A DNA stretch of 64,000 nt from Halogranum gelatinilyticum (GTDB lineage: Archaea > Halobacteriota > Halobacteria > Halobacteriales > Haloferacaceae): assembly GCF_900103715.1 (NCBI RefSeq), contig NZ_FNHL01000004.1, forward strand, positions 372,001 to 436,000, written 5' to 3'. Made by a program: the position numbers and the translations under genes. Shown piece by piece: positions 33,605 through 41,912 of this stretch. Numbering within the stretch: position 1 is the stretch's first letter; every line of letters starts with the position of its first letter. The notes under the pieces are model-generated. The model worked only from the letters and a program-made list of their open reading frames with translations. It was not told the origin of the DNA and made no database searches.

Positions 33605-36298
33605 TCAGTCTTCGGTGTGGTCCGTCCCGTCGGATTCGGGTCGCACGCCCGCCAGTCGGAGCGCGTTCCCGGTGACGCCGAGGCTCATCCCCATGTCGCC
33701 GACGACGATGGCGACGATGACCGAGACGTAGCCGAGCGGCGCGCCGATTGCCAGGACGGCCTTGACCCCAAGCGACGCCCAGATGTTCTGCCGGATGACG
33801 CCGTTGGCGCGGGAGGCGAGGTCGTAGAGGTAGGGCAGCCGCGTCAGGTCGTCGGCCATCAGTGCGATGTCCGCCGTCTCCAGGGCCGTGTCGGTCCCGG
33901 CGGCACCCATGGCGATGCCGACCGTCGCCGTGGCGAGGGCGGGCGCGTCGTTGACGCCGTCGCCGACCATGGCGACGCCGCCCTCGTACTGCTCGCGCAG
34001 TTCCTCGACGGCGGCGACCTTCTCCTCGGGGAGGAGGTCCGCCCGGACCTCGTCGATGCCGACCTGCTCGGCGATGGCGTTGGCCGTCCGCTCGTTGTCG
34101 CCGGTCAGCATGGCGACGTGGTCGACGCCGAGTTCGCGCAGGCGGGCGACGGCCCACTTGGCTTCGGGACGGACCGTGTCGGCGATGGCGACGACGCCCT
34201 CCAACTCCTCGTCGGTGCCGACGAGGATGACCGACTTCCCCTCCGCCTGGAGCCGGGGGATGGTCTCGTTGACGAGGTCGAGGTAGGTACCGTGGTCGCA
34301 GGCCTGCGGGTCGGCGGCGTCGCCGTTCTGTCCGGCAATCACTCGTCCGCCGTCCGTATCGTCGCGGCTGCCCAGTGCCGCGCCGCCGTCAGTTTTCACG
34401 TGCGTGTGCTCCAACTCGAAACCGAGGTCCGCGAAGAGCGCGGGCTTGCCGGCGTAGTGGGTCGTCCCGTCGAGGTCGGCCTTTACACCCTTGCCCGTGA
34501 TAGCCTCGAAGTTCGTGATCTCGCGGTCCGAGACGCCCTGGTCCTCGGCGTAGTCGATGATGGCCGTCGCGATGGGGTGTTCGCTGCGCTGTTCGATGGC
34601 GCGGGCACAGCCCAGAAGCTCCGTGTCGGTCGTTTCGTTGAGCGTGATGACGTCCGTGACCGACAGCTCGCCCGTCGTGAGCGTGCCGGTCTTGTCGAAG
34701 GCGACGGCGTCGACGCCGCCCATCGCTTCGAGATGGTTGCCACCCTTGATGAGCACGCCGTTGCGCGCGGCCGAGGTGATGCCCGAGACGACCGAGACGG
34801 GCGTCGAGATGACGAACGCGCACGGACAGGCGATGACCAAGAGCGTCAGCCCCCGGACGAACGCCTGGGTCCACGTGACGCCGAAAATCGCGGGCGAGAG
34901 CAGCACCGTCGCGACCGCGAGGACGACGATGACCGGCGTGTAGTAGCGCGCGAAGCGGTCGACGAACTGCTCGGATTCTGTTCTATTTGACTGGGCGTCC
35001 TCGACCAGCTGGATGACCTGCGAGAGCGTCGAGTCCGCCGAGGCCGCCGTCACCTCGACTTCGAGATAGCCGCCCTCGACGATGCTCCCGGCGTAGACCT
35101 CGTCGCCCTCGGCCTTGTCGGCCGGGACGCTCTCGCCGGTGATGGGCGACTCGTCGACCGGCGAACTGCCCTCGCGGACGACGCCGTCCAACGGCACCTT
35201 GTCGCCGGGGCGGACGACGACCGTCTCGCCGACGGCGACGTCCTCGACGGCGACGGTCGTCTCCGCGTCGTCGCGCAGGACGGTCGCGGTGTCGGGCGAG
35301 AGTTCCATCAGTTCGCGCATCGAGTCCCGCGCGCGGTCCATCGAGAACCGTTCGAGGAGTTCGGCGACGCTGAACAGCACGGCCAGCGTGGCGGCCTCGA
35401 ACGGGAGATCGACGATGAGCGCGCCGACGATGCCGGCGGTCATCAGGAAGTCGATGTCGAGGTTGCGGTTCACCGCCGAGTAGTAGCCGTTGCGGACGAT
35501 CTCCTGCCCGGCGACGAGCACCGCACCGAGATAGAGCGCCCACGCGACCGTCACCTCGCGGCCGAGCGCGGTCAGGAGCGTCACGTCGAACGAGACGAGG
35601 AGATACTCGACGACGATGCCGAGCAGGAGGAACGTCGCGCCGCTCCACGTCTTGAGTGCGCGGGGACTCCGCCAGACGCTCTCGCGGCCGTCGTCTTCCT
35701 CGTCGTCGGCGACGGCGTAGCCCGCACCCTCGATGGCGGCGACGACCGAGCCGCGGGAGGCGCGGGCGGTGTCGTAGGTGACGAGCACGCGGCCCGTCGT
35801 CGGCTGCGTCTCGTACTCCAAGACGCCGTCGACGCCGCTCAGGGCGTTCTCGACCTTCCCCGCGCAGGAGGCACAGTCCATGTCGGGGACGCTGAAGGCT
35901 TCCGAATCCGTGTCTTCGACCGTGTAGCCCGCGCTCTCGACCCGTTCGCGGACGGCGTCGAGGCTCGTCACGCTCGGGTCGTAGCGGACGACGAGCGTGC
36001 CCGTCGTCGGCCGCGGGTCGACGGCCGAGAGTCCCTCGAGGTCGGCCAGCGCGTTCTCGACCTTGCCCGCACAGGAGGCACAGTCCATCTCGGGGACGGA
36101 GAGCCGGAGTTCCTCCCCGTCGGCGTCGCCAGCGGGGTCGGCGGCGAGCGTTTCGTGGTCGTGGCTGTGGCCGTCCCCGTAGTCGTGTGTCTCACCCCCG
36201 TTGTCGTGGCTGTGACCGTCGCCGACGTCGGCCGTGGCTGTCTCGTCGCCGCAGCCACACGCCTCGTCGGCACACCGGTCACCGGTATCGTCGCTCAT
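33605..36298 (-). CDS. Heavy-metal P1B-type ATPase (Zn/Cd/Co type)
   Basis: This 897-residue ATPase has a Cys/His-rich N-tail (residues 1-50, with GHSHDNGG and GHSHDHET), two HMA metal-binding domains (Cys73/76 and Cys142/145 in MDCASCAGK), the CPC motif Cys491-Pro-Cys493, the phosphorylated Asp535 in DKTGTLT, and TGDNERTANAIA. The CPC plus Lys-bearing VLIKGGNHLE resembles ZntA/CadA exporters more than CopA. A His-containing insert (~residues 640-690) splits the nucleotide domain. It exports divalent metal, probably Zn, Cd or Co. The three TTAATAAC boxes at 36322-36395 are candidate regulatory sites. Confidence 0.93.
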   Translation of the reverse strand: MSDDTGDRCADEACGCGDETATADVGDGHSHDNGGETHDYGDGHSHDHETLAADPAGDADGEELRLSVPEMDCASCAGKVENALADLEGLSAVDPRPTTGTLVVRYDPSVTSLDAVRERVESAGYTVEDTDSEAFSVPDMDCASCAGKVENALSGVDGVLEYETQPTTGRVLVTYDTARASRGSVVAAIEGAGYAVADDEEDDGRESVWRSPRALKTWSGATFLLLGIVVEYLLVSFDVTLLTALGREVTVAWALYLGAVLVAGQEIVRNGYYSAVNRNLDIDFLMTAGIVGALIVDLPFEAATLAVLFSVAELLERFSMDRARDSMRELMELSPDTATVLRDDAETTVAVEDVAVGETVVVRPGDKVPLDGVVREGSSPVDESPITGESVPADKAEGDEVYAGSIVEGGYLEVEVTAASADSTLSQVIQLVEDAQSNRTESEQFVDRFARYYTPVIVVLAVATVLLSPAIFGVTWTQAFVRGLTLLVIACPCAFVISTPVSVVSGITSAARNGVLIKGGNHLEAMGGVDAVAFDKTGTLTTGELSVTDVITLNETTDTELLGCARAIEQRSEHPIATAIIDYAEDQGVSDREITNFEAITGKGVKADLDGTTHYAGKPALFADLGFELEHTHVKTDGGAALGSRDDTDGGRVIAGQNGDAADPQACDHGTYLDLVNETIPRLQAEGKSVILVGTDEELEGVVAIADTVRPEAKWAVARLRELGVDHVAMLTGDNERTANAIAEQVGIDEVRADLLPEEKVAAVEELREQYEGGVAMVGDGVNDAPALATATVGIAMGAAGTDTALETADIALMADDLTRLPYLYDLASRANGVIRQNIWASLGVKAVLAIGAPLGYVSVIVAIVVGDMGMSLGVTGNALRLAGVRPESDGTDHTED

Positions 36299-36321
36299 TA
36301 GCCGACGCTAGTCGTCCCGAA

Positions 36322-36395
36322 GTTATTAATCTCCCTGCCATTCCCACCGGCTTAGTTAATAACAACACCCCGATTTGAGAGAGCGAGTTAATAAC
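36322..36395 (-). promoter_or_regulatory. Promoter of the metal ATPase with three TTAATAAC boxes
   Basis: On the plus strand GTTATTAAT is at 36322-36330 (inverted copy), GTTAATAAC at 36355-36363 and at 36387-36395. The nearest lies about 27 nt before the ATG at 36298 and is probably its TATA box. The others sit 32-33 bp apart, about three helical turns, and may be operators for a metal-responsive regulator. Confidence 0.5.
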
Positions 36396-36420
36396 GAGCA
36401 CCGCGGCTCGGCGAGTCGAG

Positions 36421-36870
36421 TGTGGCTGAGAGGAGTAAGCCCCCTTCTGTTCCTCCCGACATTCGGCTGAGCGTCCGCGTCCTGCGTTCGGACTACCTTT
36501 GGGCACGCGGTCGACGCACGAATCGCGTCGAGTCGCGCGCCGCGTGGCACGGACTTGCACCGGTGAGGATTCGCCGTTCCATCCGTTCTCGGCCGTCTAC
36601 TCGCGGGCGCGAGGCGCCCGTTCGTGTTCGAGATGCGTGGCATCTCGCTGCCCTCGACGGGTCAACTCCCCTCCCTCGCGGTCGGGTTCGCACGTCTCAT
36701 CGGTCGGGCCGAGTGGTCTCGTTTCTGTTCCAGAGCCAGCCGTCTCCGACTCCGGGCTTGCGCCCGGTCACCCGTCCGAACGGTGGGGGGACTTTCCTCA
36801 TGCACCGGGGCACGTCGGCCGAAGGCCGCCGTGGGGTTCCGGCGCACGGTGGTCGGGCTCTCTCTGCCGA
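36421..36870 (-). ncRNA. rnpB: RNase P RNA
   Basis: The minus strand has the universal RNase P core: GAGGAAAGTCCCCCCAC (CR-I, near 36795) and ACAGAAGGGGGCTTACTC (CR-IV/V, near 36440). AGTCCCCC pairs with GGGGGCT to form helix P4. GGCAGAGAG (36867-36859) and CTCTCAGCC (36432-36424) can close P1 with one mismatch, giving ends near 36870 and 36421. A TTATTT promoter element lies at ~36893-36898. The ~450-nt length suits haloarchaea. The ends are estimated to within ~10 nt. It cleaves 5' leaders from pre-tRNA. Confidence 0.9.
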
Positions 36871-36991
36871 CTAGGGCTAGTCTGTCGGCTCAAATAAGGG
36901 GTTCGATAGCCGTAACGGGTGGTTAAAATCCCTCATGATTCATCTTGTCCGAAGGGAAGCGTTGAAGTCTATCGGCACCCTGTGTGAGTGT

Positions 36992-37600
36992 ATGTCCGAG
37001 GCGCAGACCGTACGCCTCTCCTACGAGGATGGGGCTCGGGCGGTCGAACTAGCGCGGGAATCGGTTGAATCGTACGTTCTTCACGGACAACGGGAGCAGC
37101 CCGGCAGTATGCGGGACGCGTTCTACAACCGCACCGGGGCGTTCGTCCGGCTGACTTCGACTCGGGGCCGAGGTCGCGTGCGAGGCTGTGCCGGCAGCTA
37201 CAAGAGCAAAGACCAACTCGGCCACGCAATCGTCGACGCGGCCATCAAGGCCGCCTCCGGCGACTCCTGTGGCTCCGAGATCGAACCGGCGGAGCTACAG
37301 AACCTCAACATCTCCGTCTGCATCGTCTCCAACCAGATCCTCACCAACGACCCACTCAACGACCTCGTTCTTGGGAAACACGGGGTCGCGGTCGACAAGG
37401 GCGGCAACCACGGCTGGCTCTATCCGACCATCCCGATCGAGAACAACTGGAGCAAGGAGAAGTATCTGACACGCGTCTGCCGGAAGGCGAAACTCTCGCC
37501 GCTCGCGTGGCAGGACGAGGATACCATGGTGACGCTCATCGAAGGACAGGTCTTCCGCGAGCGTCCCGACGGCGGCAGCGTCCAAGAACTGAAAGTGTAG
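36992..37600 (+). CDS. AMMECR1/TIGR00296 family protein
   Basis: This 202-residue protein has the AMMECR1 core: GAFVRLTSTRGRGRVRGCAGSYKSKDQLGHAIVDAAIKAASGD, then the LNISVCIVS strand and HGVAVDKGGNHGWLYPTIPIE. The family is conserved from archaea to humans, and is often next to MEMO or a radical-SAM partner, but its biochemical role is undefined. No MEMO gene is adjacent. I use the ATG at 36992; the in-frame ATG at 36935 adds an unlikely N-terminus. Confidence 0.92.
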   Translation: MSEAQTVRLSYEDGARAVELARESVESYVLHGQREQPGSMRDAFYNRTGAFVRLTSTRGRGRVRGCAGSYKSKDQLGHAIVDAAIKAASGDSCGSEIEPAELQNLNISVCIVSNQILTNDPLNDLVLGKHGVAVDKGGNHGWLYPTIPIENNWSKEKYLTRVCRKAKLSPLAWQDEDTMVTLIEGQVFRERPDGGSVQELKV

Positions 37601-37688
37601 CGCACGGCTCTCTGCCCTCTTTTCACCGCTTCCACTCCCGACTGACGACGGTCTCGTCTCACACCGTCAGCGTCTCATCTCTCGGTTG

Positions 37689-38846
37689 CTACTCCTCGCC
37701 GAAGCCCGTCAGCGTCGCGTCCGCCGCCGCCCGCTCGGCCGCCGCGTCGAGGTCGAAGGGTTCCTCGTCGACGACCTCGCCGTCACGAATGAGCGGTTCC
37801 ATGAGCGTCTCCGCATCCGCGGGTGCGTCGTGGCCGCGCAGGCCGACGTGGTGGCCGCCGTCGGCCGTCCGATACACTTCTTTCACGCCCGAGAGCTTGC
37901 CGCGCTTGGCCGCCGGTTCGCCGTCGACCTCGACGATGTCGAGCGCGAAGTCCACCGGGTCGGCGTTCGAGACGTAGCCGCCGACGCCGAAGCCGTCGAC
38001 GTGGTCTCTCAAATGCCGGAGGTCGCTCGGGCCGAGTCCGCCGCTGACGAAGATGTCGACGCCGTCGATGTCGCGGGCGTCCAGCTCCCAGCGGACCTCC
38101 CGGCAGATGTGTCGGAAGTCGCCGCGGCGCGAACTGGTCGTGTCGAGCCGTACCCCGGAGAGGCGGTCACCCAGGGTGTCGACCGCCCGGACGACCTCGT
38201 CTTTCTCGTCGGAGTAGGTGTCACAGAGCGCGACGCGGGGGACGTCCTCGTCGACCGCCTCGTCGAAGGCCTGCCACGCCTGCTCCTGATTGCCGCGGCC
38301 GAAGGCGATCATCAGCGCGTGGGGCATCGTCCCGCTCGCTTCCTTGCCCAGGATGTCGCCCGCGGCGACGTGCGAGAAGCCGTCGAGACCGGCGATGAGG
38401 GCGTTCCGCTCGACGACCGCCGCCATCGACGGATGGACGTGCCGCGCACCGAACGAGAGGACCGTCGAGTCGGGGGCCGCCCGCCGGGCTTCGAGCGCTG
38501 CCGTCGCGATGCCCGAGGCGTGTGAGAGAAAGCCCAGAAGCGAGGTTTCGAGCCGGGCGAACGCCAGATACGACCCTTCGATACGCATCACGGGACCGCC
38601 GTCGAACAGCCGCCCCTCGGGGACCGTGTCGACGTCGACGTCGTGGCCTTCCAGCAGGCGCGCGGCGTCCTTCAGCCCCGCGAAGAGTTCGAACTCGCCG
38701 TCGGGGAACTGGTCGGCGGTGACCTCGGCGACGACGTGGGGGTTCTTGCCCGCGTGTCGGAGTGTCGTCTCCGTGCGGTCGAAGTAGGCGTCGGTGGCAC
38801 GGCCGGACAGGATGGCCTCGTCGCCGACGATGTCGAAGGTGCTCAT
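37689..38846 (-). CDS. pncB: Nicotinate phosphoribosyltransferase
   Basis: This 385-residue enzyme makes nicotinate mononucleotide from nicotinate and PRPP in NAD salvage. It shows the NAPRTase type II fold: N-terminal DEAILSGRATDAYFDRT, FGARHVHPSMA with the catalytic His, and the SGGLGPSDLRHL PRPP-binding loop. The start at 38846 is chosen over the Arg-rich in-frame extension. Three Hvo_1808-type genes separate it from the nicotinamidase-like gene at 44080, which would supply its substrate. Confidence 0.92.
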   Translation of the reverse strand: MSTFDIVGDEAILSGRATDAYFDRTETTLRHAGKNPHVVAEVTADQFPDGEFELFAGLKDAARLLEGHDVDVDTVPEGRLFDGGPVMRIEGSYLAFARLETSLLGFLSHASGIATAALEARRAAPDSTVLSFGARHVHPSMAAVVERNALIAGLDGFSHVAAGDILGKEASGTMPHALMIAFGRGNQEQAWQAFDEAVDEDVPRVALCDTYSDEKDEVVRAVDTLGDRLSGVRLDTTSSRRGDFRHICREVRWELDARDIDGVDIFVSGGLGPSDLRHLRDHVDGFGVGGYVSNADPVDFALDIVEVDGEPAAKRGKLSGVKEVYRTADGGHHVGLRGHDAPADAETLMEPLIRDGEVVDEEPFDLDAAAERAAADATLTGFGEE

Positions 38847-38911
38847 TGGCTTCGCTTCTGCCGGGAAATTCAAAAAGACATCCGTTCGGGCGGCAGTTGG
38901 GGAGCGAACAG

Positions 38912-40288
38912 TCAGCCCGACCGGTGGACGTCGTCTAACTCCTCGACGGTCGGCGCGTTGACGATGACGACCCGCGTCCCCTCTCGCGTCACGCGGAAGG
39001 CGTCGCCGAACGGCCGGTCGTCGGGGACGCGGTAGACGCCCTCCGAGACACGCTGGCCGCCGACGTAGAGCTGGAGTGTCGTCCGGTAGGCCGCCGCGAA
39101 CTTCTTGGCGTCGGCGACGGTGTCCCACTCGGTCGCCCAGACGTAGCCGTAGTCGGCGTCGTCGCCCTCGCCGTGGCGGTAGGGGACGACGCGGTCACCG
39201 CCCCAGCCCGCGGTCACCGGATGGTCGTAGTTGTACGCGGAGTAGTTGCCCGTCTTCGTCCGCAGATGCGACCGCTCGATGTAGCCGTGCTGCCAGAACA
39301 TCGCAACCATCGACGCCTCGCCGACGGTGTCGCTCTCCGGACTCGAAAACCGCGACCACTCGGCCGACGAGCGGTCGGGGACGGCCACGTCGACCGGCGT
39401 CTCGTCGGGATACGCCTCGGGATGGATGAGCTGCTCCGTGCTCTCGGGGCTACGGCTGTACGCGCCGTCGACGGCGTCCCAGCCGCCGCGGCGACGGAGG
39501 TCGTCGACGAGCGTCGGTCCCTCGCTGTAGGGGGCGTAAATCGTGAGGAAGACGCCCGGCGCGGAGAGCGCGCCGCCGGCACCGCCGTCGCTCGGCGCGT
39601 TCGCTACGCACTCGAAGACGCCGCTCGCACACCGCTCCTCGTAGAGCTGTTCGACGTAGCGCGCGTCGCCCTCGACGATACCCTGGCGGGCGAGTTGGGC
39701 GTCCTGCGTCCGGGCGTCGCTCGACAGCCCGAACTGCTGGTCCTGCAGCGCGTGGACGAGTTCGTGGGCCAGCGTCGTACGGTCGATGGCCGGCGTCTCG
39801 GCGTCGCTGACGACGACGATTCGCTCCTCGCTCGACGAGTAGTAGCCCTGCACCGCGCCGCCGTAGAGTTCGTCGAAGACGTCGCTCACGTCGGTATCCT
39901 CGCCGACGAGCAACAACGCCTCCCAGACCTGGTTGTTCCACGCCCGATAATCGGCGTCGGGGTCGCGGTCGCCCCCTCTCGACTCGCGGAACTCCGCGCG
40001 GGAGATGACCTTGACGGGGACCGACCGCTCGAACTCCAGCCCCCGGATATGTTCGACGCGGGCCATCGTGCGGGCGACGAACGCCTCGCGTTCGGTCTCG
40101 TTCAGGCCGTCCGATTGGTCGACGGCGATGGACTCGTTGTACCAGTAGCCGTTCTCCCAGCCGAGTCTGTCGGTCGCGGGGTCGTCGGGCCACTGCCAGT
40201 CGGCGTCCGGGGTGGGCCGCGCTGTCGGCGCGGCACAGCCGGAGACGACGAGGACGACGGCGAGGAGGAGGGCGAGTCGTCGTGACAC
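38912..40288 (-). CDS. Hvo_1808-type surface lipoprotein with HExxH site (paralogue 1)
   Basis: This 458-residue protein has a signal peptide with lipobox (VVSGC, Cys18), the RLGWENGYWYNES motif, and a zinc-metallopeptidase-like site His175-Glu-Leu-Val-His179 in LAHELVHALQDQQF. A conserved IVEGDARYVEQLY about 35 residues later probably gives the third ligand. The C-terminal ~110 residues (VWATEWDTVADAKKFAAAYRTTL...FRVTREGTRVVIVNAPTVEEL) are shared by the three tandem paralogues. Haloarchaeal 'Hvo_1808 family surface protein' is the name I recall. It is the distal gene of the trio. Confidence 0.87.
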   Translation of the reverse strand: MSRRLALLLAVVLVVSGCAAPTARPTPDADWQWPDDPATDRLGWENGYWYNESIAVDQSDGLNETEREAFVARTMARVEHIRGLEFERSVPVKVISRAEFRESRGGDRDPDADYRAWNNQVWEALLLVGEDTDVSDVFDELYGGAVQGYYSSSEERIVVVSDAETPAIDRTTLAHELVHALQDQQFGLSSDARTQDAQLARQGIVEGDARYVEQLYEERCASGVFECVANAPSDGGAGGALSAPGVFLTIYAPYSEGPTLVDDLRRRGGWDAVDGAYSRSPESTEQLIHPEAYPDETPVDVAVPDRSSAEWSRFSSPESDTVGEASMVAMFWQHGYIERSHLRTKTGNYSAYNYDHPVTAGWGGDRVVPYRHGEGDDADYGYVWATEWDTVADAKKFAAAYRTTLQLYVGGQRVSEGVYRVPDDRPFGDAFRVTREGTRVVIVNAPTVEELDDVHRSG

Positions 40289-40339
40289 ACCGGAGATGGG
40301 CGCGCGGCCGACAAAGGTCGTTCGGCGGCGGAGAAAGAG

Positions 40340-41854
40340 TTACTCGCCGGCGCGGACGCCCGCGAGAGCCTCGACGGTCGGCGCGTTCGTGATGGTCACC
40401 GTGTCGCCGCGCTGGACGACGCGGAAGGCGTCGCTGAAGCCGTTGTCGTCACCCTCGGGGATGCGGTAGACCGACCCCGGACCGGACGCGTCCTCGACTT
40501 CGGTCGCGTTACGGTAGTCGAGCAGTTGGCCGTAGCCGTCGCGGAAGTCGTCCGCGGCCGACTCGTTGTCGAAGCGGACGGCCCAGACGTAGCCCGAGCG
40601 GTCCTCGGCGTCGGCGTCGGCGTAGGCGACGAAGCGGTCACCCGCGAAATCGTCGGAGTAGTCGGTGTCGTAGTTCAGCGGGTCGAAGGTCCGCGGCGTG
40701 CCGTTGTCGTCGGTGTTGAGCCACGACCGCGGCGAGACGATGGCCGCGCCGGGCTGTTCGTACAGCGGCGACGCGAACATGGCCGCCAGCCCCGCCTCGC
40801 CGACGCGGCCGTAGTTCACGCGACCCTCGGGTTCGACGCGCTCCCACGACCCCGTGGTTCGGTCGTCGACGGTCGGCACCGACGGCTCGCTCTCGGGATA
40901 CTGGCCGGGGTGGATGGTCTGGGAGGTCGACGTCGGCGGGGTCTCGTAGACCGCGTTCACGGCGTCCCAGCCGCCCGCCTCGTAGACCTGGTAGACGAAC
41001 GCCGGGCCGTCCGAGTAGGGCTGGTATTTCAGGAAGTACGGCCCGAGGTCGGCGAGACCGCCGGAGCTGGAGCCGCTGGAACTGTTGTTGCTGGTCTCTC
41101 CACTAGCACTGCCAGTGTCGCTCAGACAGGTCCACTCCTCGCCACACCGCTGTCCGTAGAGGTAGTCGACGAGGTTACCGTCGCCTTCGATAATGCCGTC
41201 GGCCGCGTTATGCTGTTCGCGGGTCGACTGGTCGAACGACGAGAGGTCGAACTGCTGGTCCTGCAGCGCGTGGAACAGCTCTTGGGAGAGCGTCACCTCC
41301 GAGACGCTCGGGGTCTGAGAGTTGCTAACGAGGACGATCCGTTCCTCGCTCGGGGAGTAGTAGCCGCCGACCGAGGCACCGCGGTTCTGCGACTGCACGG
41401 CGATGGAGTCCGTCGACTCGTTGATCATGAACAGCGCTTCGAACTTCGCGTTGTCGAACGTCCGGCGGCTCGGCGGCGTCTCGCGGTCGCTCTGTGAGGA
41501 CGCGAACTCGTCGCGGCTGACGACCTCGACGGGGACCGACCGCTCGAACTCCAGCCCACGGATATACTCGACACGGGCCATCGAGCGGTTGGTCACGGCC
41601 GCCAGCTCCGACGAGTTGAGACCGTCGGACTGGTCGACGTCGATGGACTCGTTGTACCAGTAGCCACCCTCCCAGCCGAGTCTGTCGGTGGTGGGGTCGG
41701 CGAGGTCGGCGGGCGCGGGGTCGATGTCGGCATGGACGTCGTCGGGCGGGACAGTGTCCTCCGCGGTGCCGCCCGAGTCGAGCATGGGGACCGACCCGGC
41801 ACAACCCGAGAGCAGTACGAGGACGACGGCTGCGAGTACTGGAAGGCGTCGCAC
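40340..41854 (-). CDS. Hvo_1808-type surface lipoprotein, zinc site degenerate (paralogue 2)
   Basis: This 504-residue paralogue (GTG start, lipobox LLSGC, Cys17) shares RLGWEGGYWYNES, the ALQDQQFDLSS helix end and the C-terminal domain with its neighbours. The zinc site reads Gln191-Glu-Leu-Phe-His195 instead of HExxH, so the first metal-binding His is lost while the Glu and IIEGD segment remain. It carries a Ser/Gly-rich insert near residue 260. It is probably catalytically inactive or binds metal differently. I chose the GTG because the ATG-started extension lacks a signal peptide. Confidence 0.87.
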   Translation of the reverse strand: MRRLPVLAAVVLVLLSGCAGSVPMLDSGGTAEDTVPPDDVHADIDPAPADLADPTTDRLGWEGGYWYNESIDVDQSDGLNSSELAAVTNRSMARVEYIRGLEFERSVPVEVVSRDEFASSQSDRETPPSRRTFDNAKFEALFMINESTDSIAVQSQNRGASVGGYYSPSEERIVLVSNSQTPSVSEVTLSQELFHALQDQQFDLSSFDQSTREQHNAADGIIEGDGNLVDYLYGQRCGEEWTCLSDTGSASGETSNNSSSGSSSGGLADLGPYFLKYQPYSDGPAFVYQVYEAGGWDAVNAVYETPPTSTSQTIHPGQYPESEPSVPTVDDRTTGSWERVEPEGRVNYGRVGEAGLAAMFASPLYEQPGAAIVSPRSWLNTDDNGTPRTFDPLNYDTDYSDDFAGDRFVAYADADAEDRSGYVWAVRFDNESAADDFRDGYGQLLDYRNATEVEDASGPGSVYRIPEGDDNGFSDAFRVVQRGDTVTITNAPTVEALAGVRAGE

Positions 41855-41912
41855 GGTTGGTTCCGCTTGGAGCGCGCGACGCAAAGGCGTACTGCCCGCG
41901 GCGAAGGAGGAG

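Noticed and set aside
33344-34990. 548-codon plus-strand frame across the metzincin start and the P-ATPase
   Set aside because: Crosses two genuine minus-strand genes and has no motif; shadow frame.
36422-36926. Several short frames on both strands in 36.4-36.9 kb
   Set aside because: The region is the RNase P RNA gene, so protein-coding calls here are shadows.
38847-39128. N-terminal extension of the nicotinate phosphoribosyltransferase frame
   Set aside because: The extension is Arg-rich and overlaps the adjacent lipoprotein gene; the family start is MSTFDIVGDEA at 38846.
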